Of a DNA stretch of 6,511 bases, positions 1-6,511 are shown in pieces. The notes beneath the pieces were generated by a model. The model saw only the letters and a list, made by a program, of their open reading frames with translations, was not told where the DNA came from and searched no databases. Position 1 is the first letter of the stretch. The number at the start of each line of letters is the position of its first letter. Made by a program: the position numbers and the translations under genes. Origin of the DNA: Sulfurimonas sp. (GTDB taxonomy: Bacteria; Campylobacterota; Campylobacteria; Campylobacterales; Sulfurimonadaceae); NCBI GenBank assembly GCA_016764205.1, contig JAESSH010000002.1, positions 11,282 through 17,792 of the forward strand, written 5' to 3'.

Positions 1-2262
1 CATAGACAACAGGGTAAAAATGTACTACATCCAATTGGTTTTGATAGCTTTGGCATGCCAGCTGAAAATGCAGCAATCAAAAACAATGCAAATCCTAAAA
101 CATGGACATACGATAATATTGAGTATATGAAAAATGAGTTTTACTCTTTAGGATTTTCATTTTCTAAGAAGCGTGAAATGGCAACTTCAGATGAACTTTA
201 TACAAAGTTTGAACAAGCCTTCATAATAGACATGTATGAAAAAGCTTTGCTTTATCGTGAAAAAGGTCTTTTGAATTGGTGTCCAAATGACCAAACTGTC
301 CTAGCAAATGAGCAGGTAATAGATGGGTGTTGTTGGAGATGCGATACTCCTGTTGTTAAAAAAGAGATGAACCAGTATTACTTTAAAATTACGCAGTATG
401 CAGATGAACTTATCGACTCGTTAAAAAAACTTGAAAATGCTTGGCCAAAACAAGTTTTAACGATGCAAGAGAACTGGATAGGAAAGTCAAATGGTTTAGC
501 CTTTGACTTATTTTTTGATGAAGCTTCTAAAAAAAGATTAGATTCTAGTTTCGAGAGTTTTGATGTTTTTACAACGCGCCCAGATACTATTTATGGTGTT
601 TCATACACAGCTCTTGCTCCCGAACATGCTATTGTTACTTACCTATGTGAAAACAAGCTTCTAAGCGAAGAGGTTATTGAGCAGATAAATACTATGAAAG
701 CCACTTCTTCTATTGATAGACAAAAAGAAAAGTCTGGAATCTCTCTTGGTTTGAATGTTATACACCCACTAACAGGAAAGTTAGTCCCTGTATGGGTAGC
801 TAATTTTGTTCTTATGGATTATGGCTCAGGTGCTGTAATGGCAGTTCCAGCACATGATGACAGAGATTATGATTTTGCTATAAAATATAATTTAGATATA
901 CATGCAGTTATTAAACCTTTTGATGGTGAAGCAAAAGAGGGTAAAGCGTATACTGAAGTTGGTGAGCTTTTTAACTCAGGCGAGTTTGATGGAATGAACT
1001 CGAAAAAATCACAATACAATATTATTAAAATGTTTGAAGAAAAAAAGATTGGTAAAAAAACTACAAACTATAAGTTAAAAGACTGGGGAGTGAGTCGTCA
1101 GCGTTATTGGGGTACTCCGATTCCTTTTGTACACTGCAAAGACTGTGGTCTTGTGATGGAGAAAAAAGAAAATCTTCCAATTGCATTACCTAGTGATGTT
1201 ACAATCACAGGGGAGGGTAATCCACTTGATAATCATCCTACTTGGAAATATTGCGCCTGTCCCAAATGTGGACAAGAAGCCTTACGTGAGACGGATACAA
1301 TGGATACCTTTGTAGAATCTTCATGGTACTTTTTACGCTTTTGTGCATCACCAAAAAGTCTGGAAAAATCTGCATTTACACAAGATGAGATAAAATACTG
1401 GATGGGAGTTGACCATTATATAGGTGGGATTGAACATGCAGTGCTGCATCTTTTATATGCAAGATTTTTTACAAAAGTGTTTCGTGACTTGGGATATGTG
1501 AACTTTGATGAGCCTTTTGACAAATTGCTCACACAAGGTATGGTTTTAAAAGATGGTTCTAAAATGTCTAAGTCAAAAGGGAATACTGTAGACCCAGATT
1601 TGATTATAGAAAAATACGGAGCAGATACAGCAAGACTTTTTATACTTTTTGCAGCTCCACCGACACAAGAGTTAGAGTGGAATGATGCTGGGGTAGAAGG
1701 CTCATACAAGTTTATTAAGCGCTTTGCAGATAGAAGTTCACATGTAGTTAGTTGCACGGTCATTCCTAAAATTGATCATGCGAGCCTGTCTAAAGAAGAA
1801 AAGTTTGCAAGAAAAAAAGTGTATGAAGCGCTTGTACGTGCAAATGATGTGTTTGAAGTCAAGTATACTTTTAATACTATGATAGCAGGTGTCATGGAAG
1901 CTTTGAATGCTTTAAACACACAAGATAATGCAGATATATGGTCTGAAGGTTATTGGATTTTAAGCTCCATTATGGAACCTGTTATTCCACATATTGCTTA
2001 TGAAATTAGCGAGCGGTATTTTAAGTTAAATAACTTAAGTCCGCAGGTAGTTTTAGATGAAGTTTTTGTTGAAGATAGTATGACATTGGGTGTATCTATT
2101 AATGGAAAAAGAAGAGCAGAAATAGAAATTTCTATAGATGCAAGTAAAGAAAGTATTATTGCTGATGCAAAAGTTGCTACAATAAAATGGTTAGAAAATA
2201 AAGAAATAATTAAAGAAATACTAGTTCCAAAAAAACTAGTTAATATAGTAGTTAAAGGTTAA
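1..2262 (+). CDS. leuS: Leucyl-tRNA synthetase (class Ia), 5' end missing
   Basis: This enzyme charges tRNA-Leu with leucine in the cytoplasm. The open frame runs to the first base of the window, and the codons before the ATG at 55 continue the family consensus ([15 protein letters not shown], then MPAEN), so that ATG is internal and the gene begins upstream. The window holds 753 residues plus the stop; the absent N-terminus carries the HIGH motif. Visible in order are a Cys-rich zinc-type insert (C at 280, CCWRC at 328-342), the CP1 editing domain with TTRPDT (571-588) and [15 protein letters not shown] (823-867), a second Cys cluster (HCKDCG and CPKCG, about 1129-1275), the DTFVESSWY segment (about 1303-1329), KMSKS (1561-1575) followed by [12 protein letters not shown] of the anticodon-binding region, and a short C-terminal domain containing [11 protein letters not shown]. 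Both editing and synthetic sites look intact in what is visible. lptE follows after three bases. Identification is essentially certain. Confidence 0.98.
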   Translation, partial: HRQQGKNVLHPIGFDSFGMPAENAAIKNNANPKTWTYDNIEYMKNEFYSLGFSFSKKREMATSDELYTKFEQAFIIDMYEKALLYREKGLLNWCPNDQTVLANEQVIDGCCWRCDTPVVKKEMNQYYFKITQYADELIDSLKKLENAWPKQVLTMQENWIGKSNGLAFDLFFDEASKKRLDSSFESFDVFTTRPDTIYGVSYTALAPEHAIVTYLCENKLLSEEVIEQINTMKATSSIDRQKEKSGISLGLNVIHPLTGKLVPVWVANFVLMDYGSGAVMAVPAHDDRDYDFAIKYNLDIHAVIKPFDGEAKEGKAYTEVGELFNSGEFDGMNSKKSQYNIIKMFEEKKIGKKTTNYKLKDWGVSRQRYWGTPIPFVHCKDCGLVMEKKENLPIALPSDVTITGEGNPLDNHPTWKYCACPKCGQEALRETDTMDTFVESSWYFLRFCASPKSLEKSAFTQDEIKYWMGVDHYIGGIEHAVLHLLYARFFTKVFRDLGYVNFDEPFDKLLTQGMVLKDGSKMSKSKGNTVDPDLIIEKYGADTARLFILFAAPPTQELEWNDAGVEGSYKFIKRFADRSSHVVSCTVIPKIDHASLSKEEKFARKKVYEALVRANDVFEVKYTFNTMIAGVMEALNALNTQDNADIWSEGYWILSSIMEPVIPHIAYEISERYFKLNNLSPQVVLDEVFVEDSMTLGVSINGKRRAEIEISIDASKESIIADAKVATIKWLENKEIIKEILVPKKLVNIVVKG
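2254..2258 (+). promoter_or_regulatory. Ribosome binding site for lptE
   Basis: AAAGG lies inside the last codons of leuS. It is 7 bases from the ATG at 2266 but only 4 from the GTG at 2263, so it favours the ATG. Placement within leuS suggests the two genes are translated from the same message. Confidence 0.55.
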
Positions 2263-2265
2263 GTG

Positions 2266-2790
2266 ATGAAATATATAACAATTGTTTTTCTTCTTGTTTT
2301 ACTAAATGGATGTGGGTATATTCCCAGTGCAAAACACTCTCGGGCTGTTGTAGGTCAAAGCATAAGTACGAGTGTTATTATCTCTTTAGTGGATCCTGAG
2401 AATACAGTTATTATTAAAGATGGTGTAGATGCCGCTGTTATTGAAGTTTTTCATGCATCATTAACAACAAGAGCATTCTCACAAACTCACTTAAGCATAA
2501 AACTTTCAAATCCTTCGTATTCTCCAATTCAATACGATGCTAATGGTTTTATAGTATCATATAGAACTACGGTCAATTTGAAGATTACAAGAAGTACTAA
2601 GGGCGAAGATTCTAAAAATTATAGGGCACGTGGGACCTATGATTTTGCAATAACACCAAATGCTATTATTTCAGATAAGCAACGTTTTGATGCTATTAAA
2701 TTTGGTGCAACAAAGGCAATAAAATCCTTTGTTGCACAAGTTTCAGCTGAGGGTGCAAGAGCAAAAAAGAGTTTAAACTCCAAGGAATAA
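2266..2790 (+). CDS. lptE: Probable LPS-assembly lipoprotein LptE
   Basis: LptE is an outer-membrane lipoprotein that plugs the LptD barrel and helps insert LPS into the outer leaflet. The 174-residue product starts with a short signal peptide: Lys2, a hydrophobic run at residues 4-13, and a lipobox-like LNGC with the acceptor Cys at residue 16, followed by GYIPS, the CGY-P start common in this family. The remainder is a small mixed alpha/beta domain with alternating beta-strand-like segments (for example NGFIVSYRTTVNLKITR) and a charged C-terminus. I chose the ATG at 2266 over GTG at 2263 because of ribosome-site spacing. Signal peptide and size are seen directly. The LptE name rests on size, the CGY start and its place between leuS and folC, where H. 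pylori HP1546 sits, since this family has little sequence conservation. The alternative is an unrelated small outer-membrane lipoprotein. Confidence 0.75.
   Translation: MKYITIVFLLVLLNGCGYIPSAKHSRAVVGQSISTSVIISLVDPENTVIIKDGVDAAVIEVFHASLTTRAFSQTHLSIKLSNPSYSPIQYDANGFIVSYRTTVNLKITRSTKGEDSKNYRARGTYDFAITPNAIISDKQRFDAIKFGATKAIKSFVAQVSAEGARAKKSLNSKE
2782..2786 (+). promoter_or_regulatory. Ribosome binding site for the diguanylate cyclase
   Basis: AAGGA lies 7 bases upstream of the ATG at 2794 and overlaps the last sense codons of lptE. It supports that ATG as the start and implies that lptE and the cyclase are co-translated. Confidence 0.65.
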
Positions 2791-2793
2791 ACT

Positions 2794-4341
2794 ATGACCA
2801 TTCAAAACATTATAAAAAAAGCGATTAAAAGGCTTGAAGTTGAGGGAAAACTATTAACTCCAGATTTTTATGCAGAGGCATTTTGTAAAGAAGCCACGAA
2901 GGCTGGTATGATCACAGAAGATTGTACTCACGTGGAAAAAGCCGCTAAAAGCATGAGTAAAGAGTTTCAAAAAGAGATAGTGAGTTACCGCATAAAAACA
3001 ATGAACGAACTCACTCGTTTTCTAATCTCAAAGTTAAACAGAATTAGCCCTACTACATCTATTGAAATTCTTGATGCGCAAAGTATATTTATGAAAAGAA
3101 TTTTACAGGCGGTAGAAGTTTTACACAATAAAGAAGCGAGTGCTTTAGCAAAAAAATCACAAGAACTTTTAAAACACATACCAAGTGCTGCTCAAATTGA
3201 TCAGTTTAGACAGTTGTGGGTTAACTTCTTAACTACCTATGATGATACTTTTTTAAATAATTTAAGTGTATTTGGTACAATAGATACAAAAGACTTGAAA
3301 AAGAGTATTGAGAATTTAAACCTAGAATCTTCTAGCGAGTTTGATTTAAACTCAGGGGTGAATATATCCAAAATATCTTCCTTACTTGTTGCTTCCTTAG
3401 TTCCATCTATTGCTTCAAGTGCAAATGATACGCTAGCAAACTTAAGTGAAAAAATAAAAAAAGCCCCTACCTTATTAGACACTCCAAGTATGTTAAAGGA
3501 GATAAAGTCTGCGATTTCTTTAAGAATAGCACTCGATAAAGAGAGTGTTAAACAGATGGTTGAATCTATTGATGGTGTTATTGATAAGCTTTCTCTTCGT
3601 TTAATTTGTATGATAGAAAAGTCAGATAACTCAACAGTTGAAATTCAAAAAATAAAAAAAGACTTAGAATCCTATAAGACAGAAGAAACTACAAACTTTA
3701 AGTTAGCGCATAAAAAATTATTTACAATTGCCTTAGCCCTAGAAGAAAATACACAGCTTCTTAGTAAGGATTTAAAAGGTCAGACTGGAGAGTTAAAGAA
3801 GCTTTCGACTAAAATTCGTAATTTGGAAAAAGAACTTAAATCAGTAAGGCAAGAATCAAAAGAAGATTTTTTAACAAAACTTTATAACAGAAGAGCCCTT
3901 GATGAACATATGACCTTAAAAGAAGCAGAGTTCAAAAGATATGGACATAATTTTTCTATTGTTTTTTTTGACCTCGATAAATTTAAGGATGTGAACGATA
4001 CCTATGGACATGATGCAGGTGATGCAGTTCTTTCTGCATTTGCAAAAATACTAAAAGCTGAGGCAAGAGAAGTAGATATTATTGGTCGTTACGGTGGTGA
4101 AGAATTTATGGCAATACTAAGTGAAACAGATACCAAAGGTGGTGTTGTCTTTGCTGAGAAAGTGAGAAGTCATGTTGAAAAAGCAAAATTTATGTATAAA
4201 AAAGAACGGATTGATATTACGGTAAGTTCTGGCGTGTCTGAGAGAATAAAGCATACATCTGCTGAAACAGTTATAAACTCAGCTGATGAATACCTTTATA
4301 AAGCAAAAGACGATGGACGTAACCGGGTAGCATATAAATAG
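2794..4341 (+). CDS. Soluble diguanylate cyclase with long helical N-terminal region (GGDEF)
   Basis: The enzyme makes cyclic di-GMP from two GTP. The 515-residue product has a C-terminal GGDEF domain from about residue 358 (DFLTKLYNRR) to the end. FFDLDKFKDVND carries the metal-binding Asp393 and nucleotide-contacting Asn401, GGEEF is at residues 434-438 (bases 4093-4107), and REVD at 425-428 has the exact spacing of the RxxD product-inhibition site. It should therefore be active and feedback-inhibited. Residues 1-357 lack a signal peptide or convincing membrane span, so the protein is probably cytoplasmic. The region is mostly helical, with a hydrophobic stretch at 193-208 and a likely coiled coil at about 275-357 that could mediate the dimerisation such enzymes need. 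I recognise no PAS, GAF, REC or HAMP domain, and no EAL domain is present. The input signal is unknown. The gene is 3 bases after lptE and 2 before folC. Confidence 0.95.
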   Translation: MTIQNIIKKAIKRLEVEGKLLTPDFYAEAFCKEATKAGMITEDCTHVEKAAKSMSKEFQKEIVSYRIKTMNELTRFLISKLNRISPTTSIEILDAQSIFMKRILQAVEVLHNKEASALAKKSQELLKHIPSAAQIDQFRQLWVNFLTTYDDTFLNNLSVFGTIDTKDLKKSIENLNLESSSEFDLNSGVNISKISSLLVASLVPSIASSANDTLANLSEKIKKAPTLLDTPSMLKEIKSAISLRIALDKESVKQMVESIDGVIDKLSLRLICMIEKSDNSTVEIQKIKKDLESYKTEETTNFKLAHKKLFTIALALEENTQLLSKDLKGQTGELKKLSTKIRNLEKELKSVRQESKEDFLTKLYNRRALDEHMTLKEAEFKRYGHNFSIVFFDLDKFKDVNDTYGHDAGDAVLSAFAKILKAEAREVDIIGRYGGEEFMAILSETDTKGGVVFAEKVRSHVEKAKFMYKKERIDITVSSGVSERIKHTSAETVINSADEYLYKAKDDGRNRVAYK

Positions 4342-4343
4342 TA

Positions 4344-5516
4344 ATGAATCTTAGTGAGTTTTTAGAATCTAAGCCCTTGTACTATACACATATTGATTAT
4401 GAGCGTATGCCTCGGATTTATAAAAAAATAAAAAAGTATTTTAATCTTAGTAAAATAATTCATCTTGTTGGTACAAATGGAAAAGGAACGACAGGGAGGT
4501 TTTTAGCCGGAGCTCTTCATAATCTTGGATTCAATGTAGGACATTATACCTCTCCACATATTTTGAAGTTTAATGAAAGAATCTGGATGAATGCGAATGA
4601 CGTTTCAGATGAAATTCTCGAAGAATCACATCAAAAACTTCAAAATCTTCTTTGTCAAGAGGAGCGTAATGCTTTAAGCTACTTTGAATATACAACTTTT
4701 TTGGCAATGCTCACATTTAATGAATGTGAATATATAATTTTAGAAGCAGGTTTGGGTGGCATGCATGATGCAACAGCCGTATTTCCTAAAGTCCTAACAC
4801 TTGTTACCCCTATATCGTATGATCATGAATCTTTTTTAGGTTCACAAATCGAGGATATAGCAGGAGAAAAACTAGGAGCTATACAAAATCATGCTATCCT
4901 TGCGAGGCAAAAGCATAAGGAAGTCTATGAGCTTGCTAAACAACTAAAAGAGTCAAACTCCCTAGATATTATGTACGTAGAGAATATGATTTTACAAAAA
5001 GATAGAGTAAAGATAGAAGAAATAAAAAAGAATTTATCTCTTGCCGGATATCTCAAAAATAACTTAGAATTAAGTATAGCAGCTCTTAACTTTTTAAAAA
5101 TAGAATATAAAATAGAGAGCTTTAGAGAAGCCTTACTTTTTGGAAGATTAAGTAAACTGGGTGAAAATATTCTTGTTGATGTTGGGCATAACCCTCTTGC
5201 TGCACAATCGGTTGTAACATCCTTAAAGGGTGAAAAATACATTTTAGTTTATAACTCCTATGAAGATAAAGACTATACAAAGATTTTAAATATTTTACAA
5301 CCAATTATAGACTATGTAGAGATTATTGAAATTAAAGATAAGAGAATTGAAAAACTACAAAAGCTTCAAAGAGTTTTAACAGATTTAAAGATAAAATGTC
5401 ATCGCTTTACTGCAATACAAAAGAATCAGAAATATTTAGTTTTTGGTTCATTTAAAGTAGTTGAAGCATTTTTAAAGGAGTATGATGGACAGTCACTTTA
5501 CAGTAACGATACATGA
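4344..5516 (+). CDS. folC: Dihydrofolate synthase / folylpolyglutamate synthase (FolC, Mur ligase family)
   Basis: FolC is a cytoplasmic ATP-dependent ligase that adds glutamate to dihydropteroate and then to folates. The 390-residue product is slightly short for the family (E. coli about 420). It has the P-loop GTNGKGTT at residues 43-50 (bases 4470-4493), followed by HYTSPHILKFNERI, the substrate and omega-loop region. EAGLGGMHDAT at 134-144 corresponds to the usual GLGGRLDATN. SYDH is at 158-161, and EKLG at 175-178 is the likely site of the lysine that is carbamylated in this family. C-terminal domain motifs are GRL at 267-269, DVGHNP at 279-284 and VFGSF at 366-370. The Arg and Asn of the GLGGRLDATN block are replaced, but the main ligase residues remain. 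The ATG comes two bases after the cyclase stop with no clear ribosome site, suggesting coupled translation. The 3' end overlaps the M23 gene by 32 bases. Whether it has both activities cannot be told from sequence. Confidence 0.94.
   Translation: MNLSEFLESKPLYYTHIDYERMPRIYKKIKKYFNLSKIIHLVGTNGKGTTGRFLAGALHNLGFNVGHYTSPHILKFNERIWMNANDVSDEILEESHQKLQNLLCQEERNALSYFEYTTFLAMLTFNECEYIILEAGLGGMHDATAVFPKVLTLVTPISYDHESFLGSQIEDIAGEKLGAIQNHAILARQKHKEVYELAKQLKESNSLDIMYVENMILQKDRVKIEEIKKNLSLAGYLKNNLELSIAALNFLKIEYKIESFREALLFGRLSKLGENILVDVGHNPLAAQSVVTSLKGEKYILVYNSYEDKDYTKILNILQPIIDYVEIIEIKDKRIEKLQKLQRVLTDLKIKCHRFTAIQKNQKYLVFGSFKVVEAFLKEYDGQSLYSNDT
5474..5480 (+). promoter_or_regulatory. Strong ribosome binding site for the M23 peptidase, inside folC
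   Basis: AAAGGAG is the best Shine-Dalgarno match in the window. It is 1 base from the ATG at 5482 and 4 from the ATG at 5485, so it selects the second of the two tandem ATGs. It lies wholly within the folC coding sequence. Confidence 0.75.
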
Positions 5517-6441
5517 TGATAATGGTGTAAAACAATATAACTTACATCATTTTGTAAAAAAAGCTATTTTATATGTGATTCTATTTTTAGGATGTATTGC
5601 AATTATTTCAGTAGGAAGCATACTTTATCTTAATAACGCAGTAGATAAAATACAAAGTAAACGTTTAGATGAGCAAAAAAACTATGTAGACTTACAAGAT
5701 AAGAATCAAGCCTTAAAAAATAATATCCAAGCTACTAAAGATAAATTGAGGGATAAAAAAGAAGAGTTAGATTATCTTTCAGACTCTATTGCCGAAATCG
5801 AATCCCTTATAGGAATCTCTCCTGTAGAGGATATGCCCTTACAAGAAAGGGTAGATATAGCAAAGCTTAATTCCAAGGATATGGCGACCTTACTTCAGTT
5901 TATACCAAGTGGTTCGCCTATTCCTTATAGGGGTGTGACAAGTAAGTATGGATACAGAATACATCCAAAATTACAAAGACGTGAGCTTCATCGTGGAATA
6001 GATATGAAGGCAAATATGGAGACTCCAGTATATGCAACTGCTGATGCAATTATTGAATATGCTGGGTATCATAAAAAAAGTGGTTATGGGCGTTTAGTAA
6101 TTTTACAACATAGTTATGGATTTAAAACATTATACGGACATTTAAAGAAAGTTGTGATAAAATCAGGTACCTTTGTAAGAAAAGGTGACCTTATTGCATA
6201 TACAGGTAATTCAGGACTGAGTAATGGACCGCACTTGCATTATGAAGTTCGTTTTATGGCGAGACCGGTAAACCCATTTTTATTTATCAAATGGAATGCA
6301 AAAAATTATAATGATATATTTAAAAAGGAAAAGAAAATACCATGGCAATCTTTAATAACGGCGACAGCCAACATCAGGGTACTAAATCCGACTCAAGCAC
6401 AACCATCATTACTGTTGGTTCAACAATCAAAGGGGAAATGA
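5485..6441 (+). CDS. Membrane-anchored M23 (LytM-type) peptidoglycan endopeptidase, Csd1/Csd2-like
   Basis: M23 enzymes are zinc metallopeptidases that cut peptide cross-links in peptidoglycan. From the ATG at 5485 the product is 318 residues: a short cytoplasmic N-terminus (FTVTIHDDNGVKQYNLHHF, which resembles the start of Campylobacterota shape peptidases), one membrane span at about 27-50, a charged coiled coil at about 52-108, then an M23 domain at about 145-268. All expected metal and catalytic residues are visible: H169 and D173 (HRGID), H219 (YGHL), and H250 and H252 (PHLHYEV). It should be active in the periplasm while tethered to the inner membrane. A tail after residue 270 lies outside the domain and its last 32 or so residues are encoded in the overlap with the bactofilin gene. 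In H. pylori this position holds csd2 and csd1, which act with CcmA to reduce cross-linking and give helical shape. The shape role here is inferred from context. ATG 5482 would add one Met. Confidence 0.93.
   Translation: MDSHFTVTIHDDNGVKQYNLHHFVKKAILYVILFLGCIAIISVGSILYLNNAVDKIQSKRLDEQKNYVDLQDKNQALKNNIQATKDKLRDKKEELDYLSDSIAEIESLIGISPVEDMPLQERVDIAKLNSKDMATLLQFIPSGSPIPYRGVTSKYGYRIHPKLQRRELHRGIDMKANMETPVYATADAIIEYAGYHKKSGYGRLVILQHSYGFKTLYGHLKKVVIKSGTFVRKGDLIAYTGNSGLSNGPHLHYEVRFMARPVNPFLFIKWNAKNYNDIFKKEKKIPWQSLITATANIRVLNPTQAQPSLLLVQQSKGK
6325..6329 (+). promoter_or_regulatory. Candidate ribosome binding site for the bactofilin
   Basis: AAGGA is 12 bases upstream of ATG 6342, longer than the usual 5-9, within a purine-rich stretch (6322-6336) inside the M23 gene. 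Initiation may be moderate or depend on ribosomes already translating the M23 gene. Confidence 0.4.
6342..6441 (+). other. 100-base out-of-frame overlap of the M23 and bactofilin genes
   Basis: Both frames are open and read on the same strand. The M23 frame encodes the non-catalytic tail from about Trp287 to the stop at 6439-6441, and the bactofilin frame encodes its N-terminal tail plus the first beta-helix strand up to KGE. The bactofilin frame is closed by TAA at 6321-6323, just before its ATG. The final four bases (6438-6441) read ATGA, joining an in-frame bactofilin ATG to the M23 stop. Confidence 0.88.
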
Positions 6442-6511
6442 ATTTATCTTGTAATTTATATGTAGATGGAAAGTTTGAAGGAACAATTAACTCTAAAAAT
6501 GAAATAAATGT
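6342..6511 (+). CDS. ccmA: Bactofilin (CcmA-type polymer-forming cytoskeletal protein), 3' end missing
   Basis: Bactofilins polymerise without nucleotides into beta-helical filaments that position envelope enzymes. The window holds the first 56 codons. A polar, probably disordered N-terminus (MAIFNNGD and onward to about residue 19) leads into the start of the bactofilin repeat: TTIITVGSTIKGEM, LYVDGKFEGTI, then NEINV. This matches the family's G-x-x-I-x-G-E-I ... VDGxxEG rhythm. ATG 6342 is the first ATG after an in-frame stop at 6321-6323, and using it keeps the entire first beta-helix rung. It begins inside the M23 gene, in the -1 frame relative to it, with a 100-base overlap. H. pylori CcmA starts with a similar MAIF and lies next to csd1. 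This ccmA is unrelated to the cytochrome c maturation ATPase of the same name. The remainder lies past the right edge. Confidence 0.92.
   Translation, partial: MAIFNNGDSQHQGTKSDSSTTIITVGSTIKGEMNLSCNLYVDGKFEGTINSKNEIN

Noticed and set aside
55..57. ATG at 55 as the start of leuS
   Set aside because: The 18 codons before it are open and match the LeuRS consensus, and the enzyme would lack part of its Rossmann fold if it began here. The true start is upstream of the window.
1416..1763. A 115-codon open frame on the - strand within leuS
   Set aside because: It lies opposite the KMSKS region of a well-matched LeuRS, has no recognisable domain or sensible start context, and looks like a shadow of the real gene. 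The - strand frames at 2985-3179, 3237-3482, 4925-5242 and 5122-5304 are rejected for the same reason.
2021..2038. Perfect 8-base inverted repeat TTAAGTTA / TAACTTAA inside leuS
   Set aside because: It is almost entirely AT in an AT-rich gene, gives a weak hairpin and encodes ordinary LeuRS residues. Probably chance.
2220..2240. Inverted repeat ACTAGTT / AACTAGT with a 7-base loop just before lptE
   Set aside because: It arises from two identical Leu-Val codon pairs whose core ACTAGT is self-complementary. There is no T-run after it and it lies in coding sequence, so it is not a terminator; a role in lptE translation is unsupported.
2241..2250. TATAGT-like -10 element before lptE
   Set aside because: AT-rich sequence produces many such matches, and no convincing -35 or periodic upstream pattern stands out. 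Not called as a promoter.
3367..3420. Membrane span in the cyclase N-terminal region (residues about 193-208)
   Set aside because: The stretch is short and interrupted by Ser and Pro residues, with charged helices around it. It reads as a buried helix in a soluble protein.
6324..6441. Programmed -1 frameshift making an M23-bactofilin fusion
   Set aside because: The bactofilin frame is the -1 frame and is open here, but I see no proper X XXY YYZ heptamer. GGGGAAA at 6432-6438 permits re-pairing of the first tRNA only. A separate ATG start explains the arrangement better.

Overview
The window is AT-rich, densely packed bacterial DNA carrying six genes, all on the + strand. Gene content and order match the leuS - lptE - folC - M23 peptidase - bactofilin locus that I know from Campylobacterota; in Helicobacter pylori it is HP1547 to HP1542 and includes csd2, csd1 and ccmA. 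The low GC content and motif variants fit that phylum. An extra diguanylate cyclase and a single M23 gene suggest a free-living, Sulfurimonas-like or related lineage rather than a gastric Helicobacter. The genus is inference from gene order and composition, not from a search.

Layout. Positions 1-2262 hold leucyl-tRNA synthetase, cut by the left edge so that the N-terminal ~60-70 residues with the HIGH motif are missing. Positions 2266-2790 encode a small lipoprotein that fits LptE, the partner of LptD in placing LPS in the outer membrane. Positions 2794-4341 encode a soluble diguanylate cyclase with an intact GGEEF active site and an RxxD inhibitory site behind a long helical N-terminal region of unknown role. 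Positions 4344-5516 encode folate-pathway ligase FolC. Positions 5485-6441 encode a membrane-anchored M23 endopeptidase with a full set of zinc ligands. Positions 6342-6511 hold the start of a bactofilin (CcmA type), cut by the right edge.

Spacing is extremely tight: 3, 3 and 2 bases between the first four genes (counting lptE from its ATG), then a 32-base overlap (folC/M23) and a 100-base overlap (M23/bactofilin). No gap exceeds three bases, so no intergenic terminator or promoter can fit, and the set most likely forms one operon with translational coupling. Functionally it joins translation (LeuS) and one-carbon metabolism (FolC) to envelope building (LptE) and cell shape (M23 peptidase plus bactofilin), with a c-di-GMP synthase in the middle.

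I found no mobile element, CRISPR array, RNA gene or clearly novel system. The points most worth a second look are the c-di-GMP synthase inside a cell-shape locus, the long out-of-frame M23/bactofilin overlap with two candidate bactofilin starts, and the single catalytically complete M23 gene where H. pylori has a tandem pair.
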